Origin: a virus | Strand: one strand, 5' to 3' | Virus record (IMG/VR): IMGVR_UViG_3300020053_000024 | Location: 1-41,128 of that record | DNA length: 41,128 bases | Notes under the pieces: generated by a model | The model's input: only the letters and a program-made list of their open reading frames with translations | The model's database searches: none | Told to the model about the DNA's origin: nothing | Made by a program: the position numbers and the translations under genes | Shown here: positions 35,572 through 41,128 of the stretch, piece by piece | Numbering within the stretch: position 1 is the stretch's first letter | Layout: each line of letters opens with the position of its first letter

Positions 35572-37344
35572 ATGATTTTGTTAAAAGATTTAACTGTTAA
35601 AAACTTTATGAGTGTGGGCAATCAGACCCAGGCTGTAGATTTTAGTAACAGACAACTTACATTAGTACTAGGCGAGAACTTAGACCAAGGTGGTGACGAC
35701 AGTGGTTCACGAAATGGTACAGGTAAGACTACTATTGCTAACGCATTAAGTTATGCGTTGTATGGACAAGCATTAACAAATATCAAACTTAATAACTTAA
35801 TTAACAAAACAAATTCTAAAGGTATGTTAGTTACACTAGAATTTGAAAAAGACGGAACACAATATAGAATTGAGCGTGGACGCAGTCCTAATCTACTAAA
35901 GTTCTACATTGATGATAACGAACAAGAGATGACTGATGAGTCACAAGGCGACAGTCGACGAACACAAGACGAAATTAATACATTATTACACATGAGCCAT
36001 GATATGTTTAAGCATATTGTTGCTCTTAATACGTACACTGAACCTTTTTTAGCAATGAAATCAAACGATCAACGTGCTATTATTGAACAGTTGTTAGGTA
36101 TTACTATTCTAACTGAAAAAGCCGAAGAACTAAAAATAAAACAAAAAGAAGTTCGAGATGCTATTACAGATGAAACTGCTCGTATTAATGCAGTACAAAC
36201 AAGCAATGAGAAAATTGCAGAAACTATTGAAAGTTTAAAAGTTAAATCAAGTGCTTGGCGTCAATCAAATGCTAAAGATTGTGACCGTTTACAAAAAGGC
36301 ATTGATGAATTAGAACATTTAGACATTGAAAAAGAACTCGAAGCACACGAGTTATTGGCTAATTGGTCTGAAAACAATAAGCAAAAAACTAATCTTGAAA
36401 AAGAACGTTCTACACTTGAAAGTGCATTAACTCAAACCGACAAACAAATTACAAAGTATACAAAAGACTTAGAAAATCTTGTTAATGCGAAGTGTCACAG
36501 TTGTGGTCAAGAACTACACGAAGAAAAGAAACATCAAATTGAATTACAACTCCAAGAAGAGTATGGCGAAACAATGACATACTTAATGGAGATTAATGAC
36601 AAGTATATTAATGTGCAATCTAAATTAGATGAAATAGGTGATCTAGATGCAAAACCTAACACATTTTATGAAACAGCCAAAGAAGCATACGAGCATCGAA
36701 GTAATGTTGATAATTTAAAACGAGCATTAGAGTCTAAAGAAACAGAAAACGATCCATATGTTGATCAAATTGAAGAATTACAACAAACTGCTATTCAAGA
36801 AGTTTCATGGGACACTATTAACGAATTAACAAGTCTTAAAGAACATCAAGAATTTTTATACAAACTATTAACAAATAAAGATTCGTTTATTCGTAAAAAG
36901 ATTATTGAACAAAATCTTGCATATCTAAACAACAGATTAACATATTATTTAGATCGTATCGGATTACCGCATCAAGTAGTATTCCAAAACGATTTGAATG
37001 TTGAGATTACACAACTCGGACAAGACTTAGACTTTGATAACTTGTCAAGAGGTGAACGCAATAGACTTATCTTAGGACTAAGTTTTGCATTCCGTGATGT
37101 TTGGGAAAGTTTATATCAAAATGTTAACTTATTATTCGTTGACGAGTTAATTGATAGTGGTATGGACACTGCTGGTGTTGAAAGCAGTCTTGCTATTCTT
37201 AAGAAAATGGGTAGAGAACGTAAGAAGAATATCTATTTGATTTCACATAAAGACGAACTACAAGGTCGTGTACAAAATGTACTTAAAGTTATAAAAGAAA
37301 ACGGCTTCACTAGTTACGCAAACGACGTTGATATTGTAGAATGA
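35572..37344 (+). CDS. gp46: Recombination endonuclease subunit gp46 (Rad50/SbcC-like)
   Basis: A 590-residue SMC-type ATPase (T4 gp46 has 560). The Walker A loop is GSRNGTGKT at 45-53. Long coiled coils follow (about 165-300 and 325-450), separated by a zinc hook CHSC with C308 and C311. Then come the ABC signature LSRGERNRLILGLSFAF (from 491) and Walker B LLFVDELID (D524, E525). The hook dimerises two molecules through zinc, while the ATPase heads clamp DNA and drive the gp47 nuclease. No domain is missing. The stop overlaps the ATG of the next gene as ATGA. Close packing with gp47 is the standard T4-like order. Confidence 0.97.
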   Translation: MILLKDLTVKNFMSVGNQTQAVDFSNRQLTLVLGENLDQGGDDSGSRNGTGKTTIANALSYALYGQALTNIKLNNLINKTNSKGMLVTLEFEKDGTQYRIERGRSPNLLKFYIDDNEQEMTDESQGDSRRTQDEINTLLHMSHDMFKHIVALNTYTEPFLAMKSNDQRAIIEQLLGITILTEKAEELKIKQKEVRDAITDETARINAVQTSNEKIAETIESLKVKSSAWRQSNAKDCDRLQKGIDELEHLDIEKELEAHELLANWSENNKQKTNLEKERSTLESALTQTDKQITKYTKDLENLVNAKCHSCGQELHEEKKHQIELQLQEEYGETMTYLMEINDKYINVQSKLDEIGDLDAKPNTFYETAKEAYEHRSNVDNLKRALESKETENDPYVDQIEELQQTAIQEVSWDTINELTSLKEHQEFLYKLLTNKDSFIRKKIIEQNLAYLNNRLTYYLDRIGLPHQVVFQNDLNVEITQLGQDLDFDNLSRGERNRLILGLSFAFRDVWESLYQNVNLLFVDELIDSGMDTAGVESSLAILKKMGRERKKNIYLISHKDELQGRVQNVLKVIKENGFTSYANDVDIVE

Positions 37345-37547
37345 GCATTGAAGACGATACACATGACAAATTAACTAAGGCTTACTTAGAATACTTTAAA
37401 GCAAACGAAAAGTTTGAGCGTTTTAAAGGCGAGCGAACTATGCAAGAATCTCGAAAATGGCTTCGTGAAATACGCAATCATGCTAAACAACGTGCAGATG
37501 AGATTCTAACAACATTTAAGAACCAAAAACAAGACAAGAAAAAATAG
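37341..37547 (+). CDS. Small charged protein downstream of gp46
   Basis: A 68-residue, very polar protein: DDTHDKLTKAYLEYFKANEKFERFKGERTMQESRKWLREIRNHAKQRADEIL, then a Lys-rich tail (NQKQDKKK). It is predicted to be almost wholly helical, perhaps a two-helix hairpin, with no metal or catalytic motif. I do not recognise a family with a known function. The ATG overlaps the gp46 stop by 4 bases (ATGA), so translation is coupled to the recombination nuclease, which hints at a helper for gp46/47 or for DNA binding. That link is inference from position only. Confidence 0.75.
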   Translation: MSIEDDTHDKLTKAYLEYFKANEKFERFKGERTMQESRKWLREIRNHAKQRADEILTTFKNQKQDKKK

Positions 37548-37565
37548 GCAACGGTAAGTATCAGT

Positions 37566-38006
37566 ATGGACTGGACTTACAAAGGACAACAGATAAACAC
37601 TATACCAGACGAGTATGAAGGATTTGTTTATCTAATCACAAATACAACCACTGGGCAAAAGTATATAGGCAAGAAACTAGCCAAATTTAAAACCACAAAG
37701 CCACCACTCAAAGGCAAAAAGAATAAACGCAGAGGCACTAAGGAAAGCGATTGGAAGGACTATTGGGGTTCATCAGATCGTCTTAATGCTGATGTACAAG
37801 CACTAGGTCCAGAAAACTTCACAAGAGAAATATTATACCTATGTAAAGGTAGGGGCGAAATGTCCTACATAGAGGCACGAGAACAGTTTGACCGCCGTGT
37901 ATTAGAGAGAGATGATTATTACAACGGTATTATTAATGTTAGAGTTGGCGGTTCAGACAAATTACGACAGGCATTGCTAGAACATAGCATCAAGGCAAAG
38001 ATATAG
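37566..38006 (+). CDS. Free-standing GIY-YIG endonuclease-like protein
   Basis: A 146-residue protein with a GIY-YIG nuclease core. The first motif strand is GFVYLITN (residues 19-26; VYL in place of GIY), and the second is KYIGKK (32-37). A Lys/Arg-rich loop follows (KGKKNKRRGTKESDW), then DYWGSSDRLNADVQALGPENFTREIL (about 66-91), and the acidic helix SYIEAREQFDRRVL (about 100-113) with the Glu that would bind the metal. Proteins of this layout are common in T4-like phages as Seg-type or host-DNA-cutting nucleases. No DNA-binding C-terminal module such as those of intron homing enzymes is seen, and no intron is evident around it. Its start has only a weak ribosome site (GGTAAG). It is followed by the hairpin-rich non-coding stretch. 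Confidence 0.82.
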   Translation: MDWTYKGQQINTIPDEYEGFVYLITNTTTGQKYIGKKLAKFKTTKPPLKGKKNKRRGTKESDWKDYWGSSDRLNADVQALGPENFTREILYLCKGRGEMSYIEAREQFDRRVLERDDYYNGIINVRVGGSDKLRQALLEHSIKAKI

Positions 38007-38212
38007 CAACATTGTTTGGTCGGGGATGCTCGACTCATCTTGAGGATATGTGAGATACCATATTCAGATACTGGTGCGTTGCAAGGAAAATGCTAACTTA
38101 AGGCATAAAAGATGTATGCTCTGTGAAAAAGATACAACATACGCGGCAAGTGTTTTTGCACTGTTAAGGAACAACTGCCGTCCGTGGATACTGCGAATGC
38201 TGAAGTAAGGGG

Positions 38213-38242
38213 TTGACGATCTACCGCCTCTGTACATATTAT
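38213..38242 (+). promoter_or_regulatory. Possible sigma70-type promoter inside the non-coding region
   Basis: TTGACG (38213-38218), an 18-base spacer, then TATTAT (38237-38242). The form resembles the gp47 promoter. A transcript from here would cover the GNRA hairpin and the last two stem-loops, about 190 bases. The -10 overlaps the TACATA/TATGTA hairpin, so it may instead be part of a longer RNA. Confidence 0.35.
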
Positions 38243-38350
38243 ATGTAATCTTCTTTAACAGTGTGGTGAAGGCTAACTCACATGATGGCCCAAATTACTC
38301 AATTCGTCCGGCAACGGGCGAATTGTGGCTCAACTATCTACATGATGCTA

Positions 38351-38374
38351 AATTGCTTCGCAATTATTGTTGTT
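38351..38374 (+). terminator. Weak terminator-like hairpin
   Basis: AATTGC TTC GCAATT (38351-38365) followed by ATTGTTGTT. The stem is AT-rich and the tail is an interrupted T run, so termination of the gp47/gp46 message or of the candidate RNA here is only possible. Confidence 0.35.
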
Positions 38375-38414
38375 AATTAAAAAGAAATTAAGTGTTTGAG
38401 CGATAGCGAAAACA

Positions 38415-38434
38415 AGATGTGCTTTAGCACATCT
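38415..38434 (-). terminator. Hairpin, terminator-like on the minus strand
   Basis: A perfect 8-bp stem AGATGTGC/GCACATCT with a 4-base loop. On the minus strand it is followed by TGTTTTCG, a short T-rich tract, and it lies 45 bases after the stop of the 62-residue gene, so it could end that transcript. On the plus strand it is the inner helix of the last stem of the candidate RNA. Confidence 0.5.
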
Positions 38435-38479
38435 ACTAAACACTGTGTTTATCAATATATGAGTTTGATAGATTATTCA

Positions 38480-38668
38480 TTAATGTAAATCAGGATCTCT
38501 TCCTAAACCCTTAACTGTATAATGTTCAATCTTATTGATAATATAAGATGATGTGTCTATTCCATTGTGTTGAAGAATACCTAAAACTGTAGATGCTTCT
38601 TCCTCTGAGGATAGCCCTTCTTCAACGATGTTGCCCAACACATCGACGATATTAAATGTATATCTCAT
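38480..38668 (-). CDS. Small conserved phage protein ending GLGRDPDLH
   Basis: A 62-residue protein, MRYTFNIVDVLGNIVEEG to KGLGRDPDLH. The frame stays open upstream to a Met at 38797, but that extension (Cys, Phe and Asn-rich) lies under a late promoter and the opposite gene, so I start at the ATG at 38668. It is probably a small alpha/beta fold: two strands (YTFNIVD; NIVEEGL), a helix (SEEEASTVLGILQHNG) and a strand (YIINKIEHYTVKG). By recollection, short proteins with the ending GLGRDPDLH occur in marine T4-like phages; no function is known to me. An AATAAATA element lies 7 bases before the ATG, with no Shine-Dalgarno between. Confidence 0.78.
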   Translation of the reverse strand: MRYTFNIVDVLGNIVEEGLSSEEEASTVLGILQHNGIDTSSYIINKIEHYTVKGLGRDPDLH

Positions 38669-38675
38669 CGTAGAA

Positions 38676-38683
38676 TATTTATT
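38676..38683 (-). promoter_or_regulatory. Late-promoter-like element of the 62-residue gene
   Basis: On the minus strand TAATAAATATTCTACGATG holds AATAAATA 7 bases before the start codon. It is back-to-back with the plus-strand TATAAATA 12 bases away, forming a divergent late promoter pair. Confidence 0.5.
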
Positions 38684-38695
38684 ACTACAGTTTGA

Positions 38696-38703
38696 TATAA
38701 ATA
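38696..38703 (+). promoter_or_regulatory. Perfect T4-type late promoter (TATAAATA)
   Basis: TATAAATAGTAATAC matches the T4 late core in all eight bases. It lies 28 bases upstream of the ATG at 38732, with an AGGA ribosome site (38721-38724) in between. It should be read by the gp55 encoded in this window. Confidence 0.8.
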
Positions 38704-38731
38704 GTAATACATTACAGATTAGGATTTTGAA

Positions 38732-39352
38732 ATGAAAATAAACGAGATTGCTGTTAAAAAACCTGTTTCCGAAGCACCTGTAGGTGCTATTAAGCAAGGT
38801 TTAAAGAAATTTGGTGCTAAAGCACTAGCAAAAGTAGGTGCTAAAGACACTGCTATGGGTATCGCAGGTCAAGTTGATACCGGTGACGAAGCAAATAAAC
38901 TTCGTGGAGAATTCCAAAACTACATGGGTCAAACAGGACAAAATATTAGCAAGTTTGATGCTACTGATCTTAGTGCTTGGCTTAAAAGCAAAAAATATCC
39001 TGAACAGGCTGTTGACAACAATGTTGGCACAGGACAACTAAACAAGGCCATGCTAGACAAAATCCTATTAAAAGTTGTACAAGATTCTAAAAAAGTTGGA
39101 GGTGGTGCAACACCTGCTCCAACTGGCACTGGCGATTCACCTGCACCAGGTGCTGGCGCACAACAAGGTGCAAAAGGCGGAACAACTGGAGCATCAACAG
39201 ATACAGGTAGTTCAACAGCACCTGATGGTAAAGCACCTCCAACAGCAAACGGTAGTGCGGCAGGTCCAGCAAGTGAAATTCCAGCAAGTATACAGTCTCA
39301 ATTAGATTTGTTAAATGATGCAGATAAAAAACGATTAGCGAGTATGATATAA
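38732..39352 (+). CDS. Ala/Gly/Pro-rich late protein of unknown function
   Basis: A 206-residue protein. It starts MKINEIAVKKPVSEAPVGAI and continues with a basic helical part, KQGLKKFGAKALAKVGAKDTAMG (about 22-44). A compact-looking region follows (DEANKLRGEFQNYMGQTGQN to LNKAMLDKILLKVVQDSKK, about 52-121). Residues about 123-185 are low-complexity Gly/Ala/Pro/Thr/Ser, and a short C-terminal helix (IQSQLDLLNDADKKRLASMI) ends it. No signal peptide or enzyme motif. The late promoter directly upstream makes it a late, probably virion or assembly, gene. The N-terminal NEI motif is shared with the next gene, with which it overlaps by one base (TAATG). The function is not recognised; a capsid-internal or tail protein is a guess. 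Confidence 0.72.
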   Translation: MKINEIAVKKPVSEAPVGAIKQGLKKFGAKALAKVGAKDTAMGIAGQVDTGDEANKLRGEFQNYMGQTGQNISKFDATDLSAWLKSKKYPEQAVDNNVGTGQLNKAMLDKILLKVVQDSKKVGGGATPAPTGTGDSPAPGAGAQQGAKGGTTGASTDTGSSTAPDGKAPPTANGSAAGPASEIPASIQSQLDLLNDADKKRLASMI

Positions 39353-41128
39353 TGAATTTAAACGAAATTAACAAACCTAACAATAGAACAGCACAGATAT
39401 TAACTGAAAGTTCATATCAAACACTAACTGAAACTCAAAAGATTTATCTTAATAGATGGGAACGCGAACTTTGGCCCCTACTTGAAGAATACGTTAAACT
39501 TGCAGAAGCAGAACTAACTGCTGATCAAATTAATGCTATATTCCAAGGTGCTGAACAACGTGCAATGGCCGGTGGAGATAATAAAACAATAGCAGGCAAA
39601 GTAGGCGCTGGTGTTGCGGCGGCCGCTAAACTTCCTGTGGACATTGCTAAAAAGGTTGATGCTAAAATTAATGAACTTGGACGCATGGCACAAAATGCAG
39701 GTCCTATTAAAAACGCTGATGCTAAGTTTGAAGATCTTAAAAAACAAATTACAGCAAACAACAAAGACAGTAAAATTGTACAAGGCATACAAAAAGTAAG
39801 TGATTGGGCAAAAGAAAATCCAGGCAAAGCAAGTTTAGCAGTTGGTATCTTAACAGCGATTGCGGCATTTGCCGGTGGTCCAGTAGGTGGTGCGGCCGCA
39901 GGTTTAATACTACGTTCAACAAAAGAATTATTGCAAGGCGAAAAACTTTCAAGTGCAGTTGGTAAGTCAATTAAAACAGCCGCATACGGTGCTATTGCAG
40001 GTTGGGCATTAGACGGCATTGGAGACTGGTTAGAAGGATTAAGATACGATGCAATTCCTTATGATAAGGCACCAGGACTCACTACACTTGAAGTAGGATT
40101 TACAAAAACATTTGAAGTGCCCGGATTCAGCAGTGTCAAAGAACTAGGATCTATGGTTATTCCAGAAGATCAAGTGGGAGAATTTACAAGACTACTTGAC
40201 GTGATGAGAGATGCAACTGCTGGCGGAACCAGCAATAGTCCAGAAGGCATAAATGCATTTAACGAATTATGGACATTTGCAAAGACCTTTGACAAGGCAG
40301 AATTCATTGCGGACATGAATCTTTCAAATGAAATTTCAAAAGCAGTTGCGGTAGCAAACGATCAATTCTTAAGTAACTTAGAAATGGCAAACAGCGCCAT
40401 TGCGGCGGCGGCACAAGGTAGTGTACAAGCCTCAGGTAAGCAAACACCTATCAAAGTTGGCGGCGAAGAAGTAGAACCAGAACAAGGTGAACTTGATTTA
40501 CAAGGCGGCGGAGCAAAAGCAGAAGAGTCAATTGATTACGAAACTTCTTACAAATATCTATTAGAACAGTATATTGCAGAAGCAGATCCAGCACAAGGTG
40601 AATTACCATTAGACAATCCAAACTCGCTTGGCGCAAAGATGAAACGCGGATTAGGCAAAGCGGCAAGTGCAGTTGGTGGCGCAGTTAAAGGCGCGGCAGG
40701 CAAAGCGGCCGCAGGTGTTAAGCAAGTTGGTAAAGACTTAGGTAATAAAGTTACTGCTAACAAACTAAACAAGTCATGGAAAAAAATGGGAGAGCCTACT
40801 GATGCAGGTAGTATTGCAAACATACTAGCAGATGCAGGTCTATCCTCAGATGATATTAAATCAATTGGTCAAGAACAAAAAGTAGATTTACCAGCACCTG
40901 CCGCTAGTGCAGGAAAAACAGCAGATAGCGAAACTGGTGGAACAGGCGGCGATGCTAAAGGTGGCGCTGGTGTAACAGGTGGTGACGCTAAAGGTGGCGC
41001 TGGTGGAACAGGTGGTGACGCTAAAAGTGATGCAGGAACTAATACAACACAAGCAGATGGCGGTTCTAACGCTGATACAGCGTCAACAAGCGGTGGTCAG
41101 GGTGCAAGTGGTAGTGCAGGCGCATCAG
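39352..41128 (+). CDS. Large Ala/Gly-rich late protein with hydrophobic segments (partial, runs off the window)
   Basis: The frame opens with ATG at 39352, sharing one base with the previous stop, and stays open for 592 codons to the edge. The N-terminal part is MNLNEINKPNNRTAQILTESSYQTL, then a helix with RWERELWPLLEEYVKLAEAELTADQINAIFQGAEQRAMAG (about 42-82). Around residues 160-190 is a Gly/Ala hydrophobic stretch (ASLAVGILTAIAAFAGGPVGGAAAGLIL), then TAAYGAIAGWALDGIGDWL (about 208-226). Both could be membrane-active helices. After about 390 the protein is low-complexity Ala/Gly/Lys with tandem 11-residue repeats (GDAKGGAGVTG type) near 533-565. Such an amphipathic, Ala/Gly-rich protein might be an internal or ejected virion protein; that is a guess. 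No homology is recognised. The C terminus is outside the window. Confidence 0.75.
   Translation, partial: MNLNEINKPNNRTAQILTESSYQTLTETQKIYLNRWERELWPLLEEYVKLAEAELTADQINAIFQGAEQRAMAGGDNKTIAGKVGAGVAAAAKLPVDIAKKVDAKINELGRMAQNAGPIKNADAKFEDLKKQITANNKDSKIVQGIQKVSDWAKENPGKASLAVGILTAIAAFAGGPVGGAAAGLILRSTKELLQGEKLSSAVGKSIKTAAYGAIAGWALDGIGDWLEGLRYDAIPYDKAPGLTTLEVGFTKTFEVPGFSSVKELGSMVIPEDQVGEFTRLLDVMRDATAGGTSNSPEGINAFNELWTFAKTFDKAEFIADMNLSNEISKAVAVANDQFLSNLEMANSAIAAAAQGSVQASGKQTPIKVGGEEVEPEQGELDLQGGGAKAEESIDYETSYKYLLEQYIAEADPAQGELPLDNPNSLGAKMKRGLGKAASAVGGAVKGAAGKAAAGVKQVGKDLGNKVTANKLNKSWKKMGEPTDAGSIANILADAGLSSDDIKSIGQEQKVDLPAPAASAGKTADSETGGTGGDAKGGAGVTGGDAKGGAGGTGGDAKSDAGTNTTQADGGSNADTASTSGGQGASGSAGAS
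40948..41046 (+). repeat. 33-base tandem repeat, three units
   Basis: Three units of 33 bases (40948-40980, 40981-41013, 41014-41046). The first two are nearly identical and the third is degenerate. They encode GDAKGGAGVTG, GDAKGGAGGTG and GDAKSDAGTNT with one-residue phase. In-frame repeats of this kind vary in number between related phages. Confidence 0.8.

Larger units (their letters stand above)
38007..38450 (+). ncRNA. Candidate structured RNA (gene-free, hairpin-rich region)
   Basis: No gene is visible from 38007 to 38479. Strand plus is assumed, from the preceding operon and an internal promoter. Inverted repeats seen: 38037-38069 (4 plus 7 bp, 8-base loop); CGGCA/TGCCG 38144-38180, enclosing AGTG/CACT and GTT/AAC (three-way-junction-like); TACATA/TATGTA 38233-38247; an 11-bp stem with a GCAA (GNRA) loop at 38300-38325; AATTGC/GCAATT 38351-38365; AGTGTTT/AAACACT 38391-38444, enclosing AGATGTGC/GCACATCT. 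From 38141 to 38230, 47 of 90 bases are G or C, clearly above the neighbouring genes, as is usual for functional RNA in AT-rich genomes. I could not match it to tmRNA, RNase P, 6S or group I introns. Confidence 0.5.

Noticed and set aside
2071-38087. GTTGCAAGG shared by the tail-operon 3' UTR and the candidate RNA
   Set aside because: A 9-base match with no flanking similarity is expected by chance in 41 kb.
38007-38450. tmRNA
   Set aside because: A GGGG near the start and GCTTTAGCA near the end recall tmRNA, but there is no TTCRANNC arm, acceptor stem, or tag reading frame ending in a stop.
38007-38479. Group I intron with the GIY-YIG gene as its endonuclease
   Set aside because: No P7-type segments could be found, gp46 upstream is intact, and no split exon flanks the region.
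38669-38797. Longer N terminus (105 residues) for the 62-residue minus-strand gene
   Set aside because: The extra part has odd composition, overlaps the late promoter pair and the opposite gene, and the ATG at 38668 starts a well-formed protein.
39087-40823. Several open frames on the minus strand opposite the two Ala/Gly-rich genes
   Set aside because: They are low-complexity mirror images (Leu/Val/Pro/Ala-rich) of the GC-rich codons on the plus strand, without ribosome sites.
40948-41046. CRISPR-like array
   Set aside because: The repeats are direct, adjacent, in frame and without spacers; they code for protein repeats.
1-41128. tRNA genes
   Set aside because: I looked for T-arm GTTCRANNC with a following acceptor stem in the gaps and saw none; a tRNA scan would settle it.

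Overview
The window is a piece of a tailed-phage genome of the T4-like (contractile-tail myovirus) group. The organism call rests on an unbroken run of T4-type genes: baseplate wedge gp6 and gp25, hub gp5, a gp53-like protein, late sigma factor gp55, and the recombination nuclease pair gp47/gp46. Low GC, overlapping genes, large many-domain structural proteins and several small genes typical of marine T4-like phages point to an aquatic phage of the cyanophage/pelagiphage kind. The host cannot be named from this sequence.

Layout. (a) 11-2014, minus strand: two tandem DxD glycosyltransferase-like genes and a small conserved unknown, read after a strong terminator (2033-2063). (b) 2110-33583, minus strand, read from high to low coordinates: a late tail/baseplate operon. 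In order of transcription it has a tail-tube-cap-like protein, a gp53-like LysM protein, a large hub protein, gp5, gp25, gp6, a giant virion protein, a small structural protein, three paralogous fibre proteins and one more structural protein. (c) 33665-38006, plus strand: gp55, gp47, gp46, a small unknown and a free-standing GIY-YIG nuclease. Host-type TTGACT/-10 promoters precede gp55 and gp47. (d) 38007-38479: a gene-free stretch rich in hairpins and locally GC-rich, the best candidate here for an undescribed structured RNA. (e) 38480-38668, minus: a 62-residue conserved small protein. (f) 38732-41128, plus: two Ala/Gly-rich proteins behind a perfect TATAAATA late promoter; the second runs off the window.

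How it works together. gp55 is the sigma factor that reads T4-type late promoters. ATAAATA elements of that type stand in front of several structural genes. The late element that starts the tail operon lies head-to-head with, and overlaps by two bases, the -35 box of the promoter for gp55 itself. This layout suggests that late transcription could shut off gp55.

The giant structural gene is split into two frames. The junction looks like a single missing base at about 18926-18927; restoring it gives one 4962-residue frame from 24264 to 9377. The second half carries seven FG-GAP-like repeats, the number of blades in an integrin-type propeller, interrupted by an insert of about 590 residues between the second and third.

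No tRNA, insertion sequence, integrase or CRISPR array was seen.
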